Part shown: positions 1-7,779 of the stretch, piece by piece
Numbering within the stretch: position 1 is the stretch's first letter
Layout: every line of letters starts with the position of its first letter
Origin: Marinosulfonomonas sp.
Lineage (GTDB): Bacteria; Pseudomonadota; Alphaproteobacteria; Rhodobacterales; Rhodobacteraceae
Direction of reading: 5' to 3'
DNA length: 40,286 nucleotides
NCBI GenBank assembly: GCA_015488685.1
Contig: WFNH01000094.1
Coordinates: 1 to 40,286, forward strand
Notes under the pieces: model-generated
Database searches by the model: none
The model's input: only the letters and a program-made list of their open reading frames with translations
What the model was told of the DNA's origin: nothing
Program-made: the position numbers and the translations under genes

Positions 1-1
1 G

Positions 2-811
2 AACTGGGCCTCGCAAGGCTGGGGCGGCATGGTGATCCCGCGCATCGGCATGGAGGTGATCGTCGAGTTCCTCGAGGGTGATCCCGACAAGCCGATCGTG
101 ACAGGCTGTGTGTATAATGGGAAAAATGATCCGCCGTATCCGCTGCCGGAAAACAAAACGAAAAGCGTGTTCAAAACAGATACGCATCAAGGGTCCGGAT
201 TTAACGAGCTGATGTTCGAGGATCGCAAAGATCAGGAACTGATCTACATGCACGGGCAAAAAGACCAGCAGATCGACATTTTGAATGATCGCAGCAAAAC
301 AATCGGACAGGATCAGTTCGAATCCGTTGGGCGGGACAAAACCATAACGGTTGGTCAGGACCACACGGAAACCATCGGACGGGATGCCAGACATTCGATT
401 GGTCGCGATGTGGTCTATCAGGTAGCACAGAACCAGCAGGAAAAATACGGCAAGGACCATGTCCACTATGTTGGTAATATCCACAAACAGGATATCTACG
501 CCGACCATATTGTTAAAGTTGGTCGCAATGTCACAGAAACAGTCAGTGGCAGTTTTATGCTGGATGCGACCAAATCTATTACCAACAATACCAAGACCCA
601 CACCCTGATGGCGTTTGAAACCTTCACTATCAAGGGGCCGGGCGGAAAAATAACTATTGATGCCAGCGGGATTACACTGGAGGCGGCGCAGATCAATCTG
701 AAGGGCAATGTTTCCATGGGAGGAAGCGGAGGCGCACAGGTGCCGACATTGACCGGTGCGGCAAACGAAGCTTTGCCACTTGTCGAGGAATGTCTCAAGG
801 CCAAGGAGTAA
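2..811 (+). CDS. vgrG: Type VI secretion VgrG spike protein, C-terminal part (5' end outside window)
   Basis: The reading frame is open from base 2, so only the C-terminal ~269 residues are present. The opening residues (SQGWGGMVIPRIGMEV, then FLEGDPDKPIVTGCVYN) match the conserved gp5/OB-fold part of VgrG, where the trimeric spike that tips the Hcp tube begins its needle. A run of short repeats of the VGRD/IGRD/VGQD type follows over roughly residues 100-185, as expected for the trimeric beta-helix stalk. The C-terminus is a glycine-rich DUF2345-like tail with no added enzymatic domain, so this VgrG probably carries a separate effector. The DUF4123 and DUF2235 genes just downstream fit that role. 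The family assignment is firm; the cargo pairing is inferred from gene order. Confidence 0.93.
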   Translation, partial: NWASQGWGGMVIPRIGMEVIVEFLEGDPDKPIVTGCVYNGKNDPPYPLPENKTKSVFKTDTHQGSGFNELMFEDRKDQELIYMHGQKDQQIDILNDRSKTIGQDQFESVGRDKTITVGQDHTETIGRDARHSIGRDVVYQVAQNQQEKYGKDHVHYVGNIHKQDIYADHIVKVGRNVTETVSGSFMLDATKSITNNTKTHTLMAFETFTIKGPGGKITIDASGITLEAAQINLKGNVSMGGSGGAQVPTLTGAANEALPLVEECLKAKE

Positions 812-850
812 TCCGGGTGCTGTCCGTTCTGTATCTTAAAGGTTTGTTTC

Positions 851-2236
851 ATGCCTGAGCTCTCTTTATGGCTCGGCATTTGTCATTTTCATCGGACTGT
901 TGATACCAACCTCGATACTTTTCCGGCCCTTGTCGCCGCCTGGGCCGACAGCGCTGAAGGGTTCGAGCGCGAGGTGCATTTTCACACCAACACCCACGGC
1001 TTGCAGATGATACTGGCCGAGGAGGTTTTGCCCGCTGCGGAGTGGATGCAGAAACACCCCGACCGCAAGGATGCCCAAAGGTTGGCCGCAAAGGTCAGCG
1101 CAAAGCATCCGGTCGAGATTGGCGCGCTTGGGGGCGGTGCGGCGGGAGCGGATGGTCAACCGGACGACACCGAAGGTTACTTGCATATCGAAGAGATCGA
1201 GGGGGTGGAGCCGCTGGGCAGCCAGTTCGGGGTGCATCCACCCAAGACCGTGCCGGACGCGCTCTATCAGCCGCTGTTCGGCCAGCCTGACCCGATCCCC
1301 GCCGAAGAGGCGCAATACGGCAGCGCGGATAAGGTGCCGCCACTGAACACCTACGCAATCCTTGACGCGGCCAAGGTGGTGAACTTTGTCGAGATGCTGG
1401 AGGCATCAGAGCTGGAACACCGCTGCCTGTTCAAGGGCGAGGCCGCCGAGGAAATGCGCGACGTCGCGCCCTATGTGGTGCGACTGGAGGAGGACAACGA
1501 TTTTACCCGCAACCTGTTCAGCCATGACCCCGAGCAAGAGGTGCCGTGGTTTATGTGGGATCGGGAGCCGGGCATCTACGTGCGTTCGCGCGGGTCTCTG
1601 GAGGAGATGTGGCGACACTTTCGCAAGTTCACAAAGGTGCAGGATGAAAGCGGGAAGTGGTATTATTTCAGGTTCTGGGAGTCTCCCGTAAGTGCGCACC
1701 TGTTGTCACTTGGAAACAGTCCGGAGTTACAACAACTGGTTTCGCCGATGTTTCCCGCAGTGCATCCGACGGTGACCATACTCGTATTATCACAATATAT
1801 GACGATTGTCCTAAGTCGGTATGCAGATAGTAAACCACCCGCAACACGGTCGATAATGACAAAGATGGTGCAGGAAACCATGCGCCACCTTCGCAAACAA
1901 TATGAATTCGAAAAGCTGATAAAGATTAGTATTCGCCACATACCCTTGGCTTTGCACAGCAATGAAAAGGAAATAGCAGAACATCTTCGCTCAAAGCGGA
2001 ACATGTTTTACAATTTGGGGTTTTGGCGACGCGACCACTTGGCGAAATTATGTTGCTGGGAAATAATGCTGGGGCCGGACTTTCTGCAAACCTATGCTCA
2101 GGGGGAAATCTGGCATATAATAACGTCTGTGAAAGCAACCCATGAAGCTATCGAACAGATTGAAACATTTCTGGACGTACAGGCCGGGGATGAACAAGAA
2201 CGAAGTGAAACTGGTGATGATTGGATTGGAACGTGA
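851..2236 (+). CDS. DUF4123 T6SS effector adaptor/chaperone
   Basis: The middle of this 461-residue protein fits the DUF4123 pattern: a YAILDAAK start near residue 165, an APYVVRLEED segment, a W-containing G-I-Y-V-R-S-R-G-S-L-E-E-M-W stretch and a YYFRFWESP motif near residue 275. DUF4123 proteins (Tap/TEC) load a specific effector onto its VgrG and are not themselves secreted enzymes. The first ~110 residues and the last ~180 residues are extensions I do not recognise. The gene lies 39 bases after vgrG and overlaps the next gene at a GTGA junction, so translation is probably coupled. Base composition falls visibly after about position 1650-1690, near the end of the DUF4123 core, which suggests a swapped 3' part. 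The ATG at 851 has only a weak ribosome site. Confidence 0.83.
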   Translation: MPELSLWLGICHFHRTVDTNLDTFPALVAAWADSAEGFEREVHFHTNTHGLQMILAEEVLPAAEWMQKHPDRKDAQRLAAKVSAKHPVEIGALGGGAAGADGQPDDTEGYLHIEEIEGVEPLGSQFGVHPPKTVPDALYQPLFGQPDPIPAEEAQYGSADKVPPLNTYAILDAAKVVNFVEMLEASELEHRCLFKGEAAEEMRDVAPYVVRLEEDNDFTRNLFSHDPEQEVPWFMWDREPGIYVRSRGSLEEMWRHFRKFTKVQDESGKWYYFRFWESPVSAHLLSLGNSPELQQLVSPMFPAVHPTVTILVLSQYMTIVLSRYADSKPPATRSIMTKMVQETMRHLRKQYEFEKLIKISIRHIPLALHSNEKEIAEHLRSKRNMFYNLGFWRRDHLAKLCCWEIMLGPDFLQTYAQGEIWHIITSVKATHEAIEQIETFLDVQAGDEQERSETGDDWIGT

Positions 2237-2898
2237 TAGATGCAACCGGCAAACCGAAGATATTCAAGTTACTGGCAGCAGTGGGCCTGGTGGTGGGCCT
2301 TATGATTTGGGCATTGTGGCCGTCGCGGCCAACGGCGCTGAGCACAGATATTCACTCGCATATTTCCACACCGGCATCCCTCTATCTGTCGCTGAACGGT
2401 CGCAAGATCGTCGATGGTTCTATACGGGGCCGCGGTGAAACCGGCGGGGCGACCTATGGCAGCCGCTGGGGGGATGCGCTGAACTGGGATGTGGCGTGGT
2501 ATGATATTCTGGCAGATCGAAGTTACAGGCTGAAGTTTACGATTGCAGCGTCTGAATTGGCAACTTTTGGTGAAGACGGAAGCCATGCAACGGTAGACAT
2601 TGTCGTTGGACCCGGAGCCGACATTATCGCAACAACAACAGATCATGAAGTTGCGCGTCTTATTGGCTTGGGTCAGACCAATGACATCTCGGCGCTCCAA
2701 AAACCTCGTATTGTTCTTCGCGAGCTTTGCGCAGAACCGTTGCCTGACGATGATCCTCTGGCGCAAAAACTGAAAGAAACCAGCCATGCGAATGGGTGGG
2801 CAGACCAATTAAAAGAAAGCATGGAAAACAGGGCGCGGTTTCTTAGCAATAATCAAGCCCCGCCCTCCCGCTGTTTTGAGACTGGAGAAAGTCAATGA
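2233..2898 (+). CDS. Membrane-anchored protein, candidate effector immunity protein
   Basis: The protein has one N-terminal membrane segment (about residues 13-30, rich in L, V, G and A, followed by W-P-S-R) and then a soluble domain of about 185 residues, presumably periplasmic. The family is not recognised. I chose the GTG at 2233 because it gives a four-base GTGA overlap with the adaptor stop and has a GGA seven bases upstream. A TTG at 2221 would add four residues. The gene sits directly before the lipase-like effector and overlaps it by ATGA. T6SS lipases usually travel with a periplasmic immunity protein, so that role is the natural guess, supported only by position and topology. An accessory secretion role is possible. 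Confidence 0.62.
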   Translation: MIDATGKPKIFKLLAAVGLVVGLMIWALWPSRPTALSTDIHSHISTPASLYLSLNGRKIVDGSIRGRGETGGATYGSRWGDALNWDVAWYDILADRSYRLKFTIAASELATFGEDGSHATVDIVVGPGADIIATTTDHEVARLIGLGQTNDISALQKPRIVLRELCAEPLPDDDPLAQKLKETSHANGWADQLKESMENRARFLSNNQAPPSRCFETGESQ

Positions 2899-4151
2899 CA
2901 CAACATGTCCAAGAAGACCCTGCCGCCGCCAACGCCGCGGCTCGTGCAGCCGGAAAAGAAGCCGGAACAGGGCCTGCTGATTCCATCATCATGGGCTGTG
3001 ATTTGTTGCGGATCGGGGTATTTTTTGATGGCACGGGCAATTCAAGGGAACACATCCACCTACCCGATATTTCATGGCATACAAATGTTGATCTAATGCA
3101 AGAGAGGTATGAGGATACTCGGGGTGCTACGATAAAAGAAATCAACGGCAATCCGCGCAAGGTTAACTACTTCAGCCGTTACATGCGTGGTATTGGTGTT
3201 GAAGAAGATGGCGGAACTACGTACCGAGGGATGGGTTGGGGGACCGGTGCCGAAGGGGTGGAAAATCGTGTCAAACAGGCAATGAACCAAATAATTGATG
3301 ATATCAACAAAAAGGCCCCTGGAATGCAGCCTTGCGATATCTGGTTCGACACCTTCGGGTTTTCGCGCGGTTCGGCCGCTGCGCGCGATTTTGCCAACGG
3401 GATTATTGATCAGGAAATCACCTACGGGTCTTCCCGCCTGAAAGTGAAATTCATGGGGCTTTTCGATACGGTTTCATCGGTTGGAAACGCTGGCAATATA
3501 GGCAGCTATGAAAATGTGATGATAAGCACAGTGGGCAATGTCGCCGAAACGATTGCCCATATTACAGCCAAGGACGAGATCCGTGAAAACTTCCCGCTTG
3601 CATTGGCCGTGAAGGGAACACGGATCGAGGTAGTAGGGGCACATTCAGACATCGGCGGCGGGTATGAACCCGGCATTCTTAAGGATACGTTTTCCTTTGA
3701 TACGGCTGATTATCCGGGGATGCTGCCGTTCTATGAGACTCGCTGGGGGGTTGAAGACCGCAACTTCAAGCCGGTGGACGATGACAGAGTAACATCATTT
3801 AGAAACAGAAACCTGTTTACCGAAGATAGCCGGAATGTGAATCTGTTCACCACAGCAGAACACGGTATTCAATTTGTGACTTTGCGGCTGATGTATGATC
3901 AGGCCGTGGCTGCAGGGGTTCCTTTCCCGGAAACCATGCCGAATGATTTTGGCGGGACAAATGTTGCCCTCGCGGACAATTTGCAGGCCTATTATGATGA
4001 GCTTAAGAATTATCCGCATACAGCCAAACCTGAAACCGAACTGGCTATTCGACGGCAATATGGCCATCTTTCGGTTAATAATGACAGTAGTTGGGGTATC
4101 GGCTACAATCAGCCCGAAGCTGATGGTGTCCGGCGGGTAGCTACGATATAG
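2895..4151 (+). CDS. DUF2235 alpha/beta-hydrolase, Tle1-like T6SS phospholipase effector
   Basis: This 418-residue protein has the DUF2235 landmarks: an early IGVFFDGTGNS strand-loop (residues 40-50), the nucleophile elbow GFSRG with Ser157, an FMGLFDTVSSVG segment with a candidate catalytic Asp191, and VVGAHSDIGGGY with candidate His250. In the T6SS literature this family includes Tle1 phospholipases that attack membranes of rival cells. There is no signal peptide, as expected for a protein exported by the T6SS. The protein lacks the extra C-terminal membrane-binding domain of the longest Tle1 members. The ATG overlaps the preceding stop by four bases. The next gene runs toward it from the opposite strand after a 75-base gap with no convincing terminator. 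Confidence 0.85.
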   Translation: MTQHVQEDPAAANAAARAAGKEAGTGPADSIIMGCDLLRIGVFFDGTGNSREHIHLPDISWHTNVDLMQERYEDTRGATIKEINGNPRKVNYFSRYMRGIGVEEDGGTTYRGMGWGTGAEGVENRVKQAMNQIIDDINKKAPGMQPCDIWFDTFGFSRGSAAARDFANGIIDQEITYGSSRLKVKFMGLFDTVSSVGNAGNIGSYENVMISTVGNVAETIAHITAKDEIRENFPLALAVKGTRIEVVGAHSDIGGGYEPGILKDTFSFDTADYPGMLPFYETRWGVEDRNFKPVDDDRVTSFRNRNLFTEDSRNVNLFTTAEHGIQFVTLRLMYDQAVAAGVPFPETMPNDFGGTNVALADNLQAYYDELKNYPHTAKPETELAIRRQYGHLSVNNDSSWGIGYNQPEADGVRRVATI

Positions 4152-4226
4152 CCAATATTTGCACCGAAAAGGGGTAATTGCCCCGCGCTTTGTGTTACTC
4201 TCCTAACTCGACCGCAGATCAGGCCA

Positions 4227-5159
4227 TCAGGCTTTGGAATGCTTGCCAGATAAACGGTATGCACAGTAATTTACCAAGGCGTAGTAGCGGGCGGAAAAGC
4301 GCTCGGACGGGCTGGGTAATGTCCCTGCAAATTTCCAGCTTTCCCGCAGCTTCCCTGATTTGGTCGAGAGTTTGATATAGCGGCGTGCAATGTGTTGTCG
4401 CGCCTGTTTGTCAGTTTCCATAAGGCGCTGATAGCGATGGTAAATTGTTAAGAATATTTGTGCCCGGTTTGTGCTTTTAATGCGATTGGTTACATGGCCC
4501 AGTTCGTTAGGCGCGGTTTCGGCGTTGTGCTCGTAAATCCGCACACCGGGCTTTGCTGAAAACCATGCCGGTTTACCTGCATCAATCAACCGGCACAGAT
4601 ATTCCGTATCTTCGTTGGTTGCCATAGCCTCGTCTATCGGGCCAAGTTCCTCAAGCACATCGCGTTTGATCCAGAACCCTCGGCTAAATGCACAAATTCT
4701 CCTTCGGAAGGGTTCAGAGGCAGAGATAATCCCCTGCTGTAGTTTATTATTCCCGATTGTATCTTCGGTGGCGCCATTTGATTTGTTGCCGGATATCCAG
4801 CAAGCAGAAAACCCGTAGGCGATATTGTGATGTTTTGCCACGACTGTATCCAGAATTTCATTGCAGTAATCGGGGAGAATTTCATCATCGTCGTCAAGAA
4901 AAAAGATTACCTTTCCCTTCGCCGATTTAATCCCGAAATTGCGGGCAGCCGCAGCACCACTATTGCCATCATTTACCAATAAAACCAGCCTTGGATCGTC
5001 AAACTCCTCCAACGCATCCTGCGCAGGGGGATTGCTTTTGTCATCAATCACAATGACTTCGGAATTTCCTGGGGCCGCAATTAATGCAGATTTGACCGCT
5101 CGCCTAAGCAGGTTGGGGCGGTCTTTGGTAGGGATAAGAATTGTGCATGGAATTGTCAT
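4227..5159 (-). CDS. GT2-family glycosyltransferase
   Basis: This is a 310-residue GT-A fold glycosyltransferase. The start TILIPTKDRPNLL is the usual N-terminal strand and nucleotide-binding loop, EVIVIDDKS follows near residue 37, and the acidic metal/nucleotide-sugar motif is FFLDDDDE near residue 90. Later, an N-E-D-T-E-Y-L-C-R segment corresponds to the acceptor/catalytic-base region. The sugar donor and acceptor cannot be read from sequence. The gene is transcribed away from rfbF and ends 75 bases from the lipase gene. It is AT-richer than the sugar genes on its right, as surface-glycan transferases often are. It probably belongs to the same glycan locus. Confidence 0.87.
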   Translation of the reverse strand: MTIPCTILIPTKDRPNLLRRAVKSALIAAPGNSEVIVIDDKSNPPAQDALEEFDDPRLVLLVNDGNSGAAAARNFGIKSAKGKVIFFLDDDDEILPDYCNEILDTVVAKHHNIAYGFSACWISGNKSNGATEDTIGNNKLQQGIISASEPFRRRICAFSRGFWIKRDVLEELGPIDEAMATNEDTEYLCRLIDAGKPAWFSAKPGVRIYEHNAETAPNELGHVTNRIKSTNRAQIFLTIYHRYQRLMETDKQARQHIARRYIKLSTKSGKLRESWKFAGTLPSPSERFSARYYALVNYCAYRLSGKHSKA

Positions 5160-5242
5160 ATAATGGTGCTACCCAATTTGCTACAGTTCTGCACACCGCA
5201 GGTCCCAACCGGTCCTTGCTGGGTGAATTACAATACTAATAG

Positions 5243-5291
5243 GCCGCAAGTTGTGTTTGAACAATAGACAAACGAATATGCGGCTTGCGGC
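5243..5291. repeat. Inverted repeat in the divergent promoter region of rfbF and the GT2 gene
   Basis: Perfect 8-base arms GCCGCAAG (5243-5250) and CTTGCGGC (5284-5291) are separated by 33 AT-rich bases. They lie in the 211-base gap between the divergent glycosyltransferase and rfbF, 79 bases before the rfbF start. The spacing suits a looped or dimeric operator better than a terminator, since no strong T-run follows. Function is inferred only from position. Confidence 0.35.
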
Positions 5292-5370
5292 TTTATTCAA
5301 AGTAAAACCCTTTAATCCTCCCGCGTTGTAATGTTACGGTAAAAACGACGTAGCAACAGAGATATTCATC

Positions 5371-6138
5371 ATGAAAGCAGTCATTCTGGCAGGTGGTTTC
5401 GGCACCCGTATCAGCGAGGAATCCGCCTTGCGGCCAAAGCCTTTGGTTGAAATCGGTGGCAAGCCCATTCTTTGGCATATCATGAAAACCTATGCGGCGC
5501 ACGGGGTGAACGAGTTCATTATCTGCTGTGGCTACAAGGGCTATATGATCAAGGATTATTTCCTGAACTATTACCTGCACCAGTCTGATATCACAGTTGA
5601 TCTGGAAACCAATGAAACCCACCTGCAACGGCTGGTGGCCGAACCGTGGAAGGTGACGCTGGCAGACACGGGCGAAAGCACGATGACCGGCGGGCGGCTG
5701 AAGCGGGTTTATGATTATGTAAAGGACGAGGAGTTCTTTTTCTTCACCTATGGCGATGGCGTTGCCGATATCGATGTGGGCGCACAACTCGCCCATCACA
5801 AGGCACATGGCAAACTGGCGACAATCACCGCAGTGCAGCCGCCGGGCCGTTACGGCGCGTTGGATCTGGATGGCGATCAAGTGTGTGATTTTGTTGAAAA
5901 GCCTCGCGGGGATGGTGGCTGGATCAATGGTGGATATTTTGTGCTGTCGCCAAAGGTGATTGACTATATCGCAGACGACGAAACATCGTGGGAGGGGGAT
6001 CCACTGACCCGCATTGCCCATGAAAACCAATTGAACGCCTATTTCCACAAAGGGTTCTGGCAGCCGATGGATACCCTGCGCGACAAGAACCATCTGGAAG
6101 AGCTGTGGAACAGCGGGGCTGCCCCGTGGAAAACATGA
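5371..6138 (+). CDS. rfbF: Glucose-1-phosphate cytidylyltransferase
   Basis: RfbF makes CDP-glucose from CTP and glucose-1-phosphate (EC 2.7.7.33), the entry step to CDP-linked 6-deoxysugars. The nucleotidyltransferase signature LAGGFGTRISEESALRPKPL starts at residue 7, followed by the metal-binding YGDGVADID segment near residue 130 and a VEKPRGDGGWINGGYFVL segment. The length (255 residues) is typical. The stop overlaps the rfbG start by ATGA, which supports the CDP-glucose assignment over other nucleotidyltransferases. The ATG has only a modest purine-rich ribosome site (AGAGA). It is the first gene of an eight-gene forward operon that runs to about 12940. Confidence 0.95.
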   Translation: MKAVILAGGFGTRISEESALRPKPLVEIGGKPILWHIMKTYAAHGVNEFIICCGYKGYMIKDYFLNYYLHQSDITVDLETNETHLQRLVAEPWKVTLADTGESTMTGGRLKRVYDYVKDEEFFFFTYGDGVADIDVGAQLAHHKAHGKLATITAVQPPGRYGALDLDGDQVCDFVEKPRGDGGWINGGYFVLSPKVIDYIADDETSWEGDPLTRIAHENQLNAYFHKGFWQPMDTLRDKNHLEELWNSGAAPWKT

Positions 6139-7208
6139 TGTTGAACCCGGAATTCTGGCGCGGGAAACGGGTTTTCCTGACCGGTCATACCGGTTTCAAG
6201 GGCAGTTGGCTGGTCTGTATTCTGTCCCGTCTGGGGGCCGAAGTGCACGGTCTGGCGCTGGACCCCGATGATGGTCCAAACCTGTTTGATCTGGGCCATG
6301 TTGCGGGCTTGCTGGCCAGTGATACGCGCGGCGACATCCGTGATGCGGCTGTGCTAAAGCAGGCCTTGCAGGCGGCACGGCCGGATATTGTTTTCCATCT
6401 GGCGGCGCAATCGCTGGTGCATGCCTCTTACGAGGATCCGCTGGGCACGCTGGCCACCAACATCATGGGCACCGCCCATCTGTTCGAGGCCCTGCGCAAC
6501 ATTGGCAATCCGGCGGCGGTGGTCAATGTCACCAGCGACAAATGCTATGAGAACCGCGAATGGGTCTGGCCCTACCGCGAAAACGAGCCGATGGGCGGCA
6601 AGGATATCTATTCGGTCTCCAAGGGCTGTGCCGAACTGCTGACCGCGGCTTACCGGCAGTCCTTTCTGGTGGATCTGAACATTGCCACGGCCACCGCGCG
6701 GGCGGGCAATGTGATTGGTGGCGGGGACTGGGCCGACAACCGTCTGATCCCCGATATGGTGCGGGCGATGGCCGATGGTCAGGCCCCCGTGCTGCGCGCG
6801 CCCGATGCCCTGCGCCCGTGGCAACATGTGCTGGAGCCTTTATCGGGATACCTGATGCTGGCCGAACATCTGGCACAAAAACCGGATGGTTTTGCCGAGG
6901 GCTGGAATTTCGGCCCCGGACCATCGGATACAAGGACCGTTGCCTATGTGGTCGAAACTTTCCTGAAACTCAGCCACAGCGATCTGCGCCCTGTCATTCA
7001 GCCCCATGCCTATAAAGAGGCGCAAATCCTGAAACTGGATAGCGCCAAGGCCAATGCCCATCTGGGCTGGACCCCGCGCTGGTCGATTGATCAGGCGCTG
7101 GCGCGCACTGCCGACTGGTATCGTGCCCATGTCGAGGGGCAAGATATGGCGGCCTTTACCCTGCAGCAGATCGAGGATTATTTCGGGGACAGCCTTGGCA
7201 CATCTTGA
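6135..7208 (+). CDS. rfbG: CDP-glucose 4,6-dehydratase
   Basis: RfbG converts CDP-glucose to CDP-4-keto-6-deoxyglucose (EC 4.2.1.45). This 357-residue extended SDR has the NAD-binding LTGHTGFKGSWL motif at residues 15-26, the HLAAQSLV segment, VTSDKCYENREW and the catalytic Y-S-V-S-K (YxxxK) near residue 160, all diagnostic of this enzyme. I chose the ATG at 6135 because it overlaps the rfbF stop by four bases and puts the Rossmann motif at the usual distance. An in-frame ATG at 6105 would add ten residues translated across rfbF. The 3' end overlaps the next gene. Confidence 0.95.
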   Translation: MMLNPEFWRGKRVFLTGHTGFKGSWLVCILSRLGAEVHGLALDPDDGPNLFDLGHVAGLLASDTRGDIRDAAVLKQALQAARPDIVFHLAAQSLVHASYEDPLGTLATNIMGTAHLFEALRNIGNPAAVVNVTSDKCYENREWVWPYRENEPMGGKDIYSVSKGCAELLTAAYRQSFLVDLNIATATARAGNVIGGGDWADNRLIPDMVRAMADGQAPVLRAPDALRPWQHVLEPLSGYLMLAEHLAQKPDGFAEGWNFGPGPSDTRTVAYVVETFLKLSHSDLRPVIQPHAYKEAQILKLDSAKANAHLGWTPRWSIDQALARTADWYRAHVEGQDMAAFTLQQIEDYFGDSLGTS

Positions 7209-7779
7209 AATAACCAAAACCGCCCTTGACGGGGTGATGCGCATTGACAAGCGCAAACTGGGCGATGCGCGCGGGCATTTCTCGCGTCTGTTCTGCAAAC
7301 AGGAACTGGCCGACGCCAGTCTTGATATGGAAATCTCCCAGATCAACCACAGCTACAGCGCCCGCAAGGGCACCCTGCGCGGGCTGCATTTCCAGTATCC
7401 ACCAGCGGGTGAGGTGAAAATCGTCAGCTGCCTGCGTGGCCGCATTCTGGATGTGGCCGTTGATCTGCGCGAAGGCTCGGACAGTTTCGGGCGCTGGATC
7501 GCGGTCGAGCTTTCGGCCGAAAACTGGAGCAGCCTTTATATCCCGCAGGGTTTCGCCCATGGTTTTCAGACGCTGGAACCCGATGTCGAACTGCTGTATC
7601 TCCACTCTGCACCCTATACGCCCGACTGCGAGGGCGGGGTTAACCCGTTAGATGATGAAATAGGTATTAAATGGCCCCTACCAGTGACCGAAATATCCCC
7701 GCGGGATCAGGCCCTGCCGACGCTGCGAAATCTGCCACGCAAGATCAGCCCAGATGCCGGCATTGTGCCGCCCCACTGA
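7195..7779 (+). CDS. dTDP-4-dehydrorhamnose 3,5-epimerase family protein (RfbC/RmlC-like)
   Basis: A cupin-fold epimerase of about 194 residues. It shows the family landmarks GTLRGLHFQYPP (catalytic His), IVSCLRGRILDVAVDLR, IPQGFAHGFQTL and EIGIKWPLP. It should act on the CDP-4-keto-6-deoxysugar made by RfbF and RfbG, epimerising C3, C5 or both. Homologues begin just before the E-I-T-K-T-A-L-D-G-V segment, so I prefer the TTG at 7195, which has GGGGA five bases upstream and overlaps rfbG by 14 bases. The next ATG, at 7237, would cut off the first strand. The usual Tyr-Tyr pair late in RmlC appears here as Pro-Tyr, so regiochemistry may differ. The last 109 bases also encode the start of the methyltransferase. 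Confidence 0.85.
   Translation: MAHLEITKTALDGVMRIDKRKLGDARGHFSRLFCKQELADASLDMEISQINHSYSARKGTLRGLHFQYPPAGEVKIVSCLRGRILDVAVDLREGSDSFGRWIAVELSAENWSSLYIPQGFAHGFQTLEPDVELLYLHSAPYTPDCEGGVNPLDDEIGIKWPLPVTEISPRDQALPTLRNLPRKISPDAGIVPPH

Noticed and set aside
4171-4184. GGGG-TAATTG-CCCC as a terminator between the lipase and GT2 genes
   Set aside because: The stem is only four base pairs and no T-run follows.
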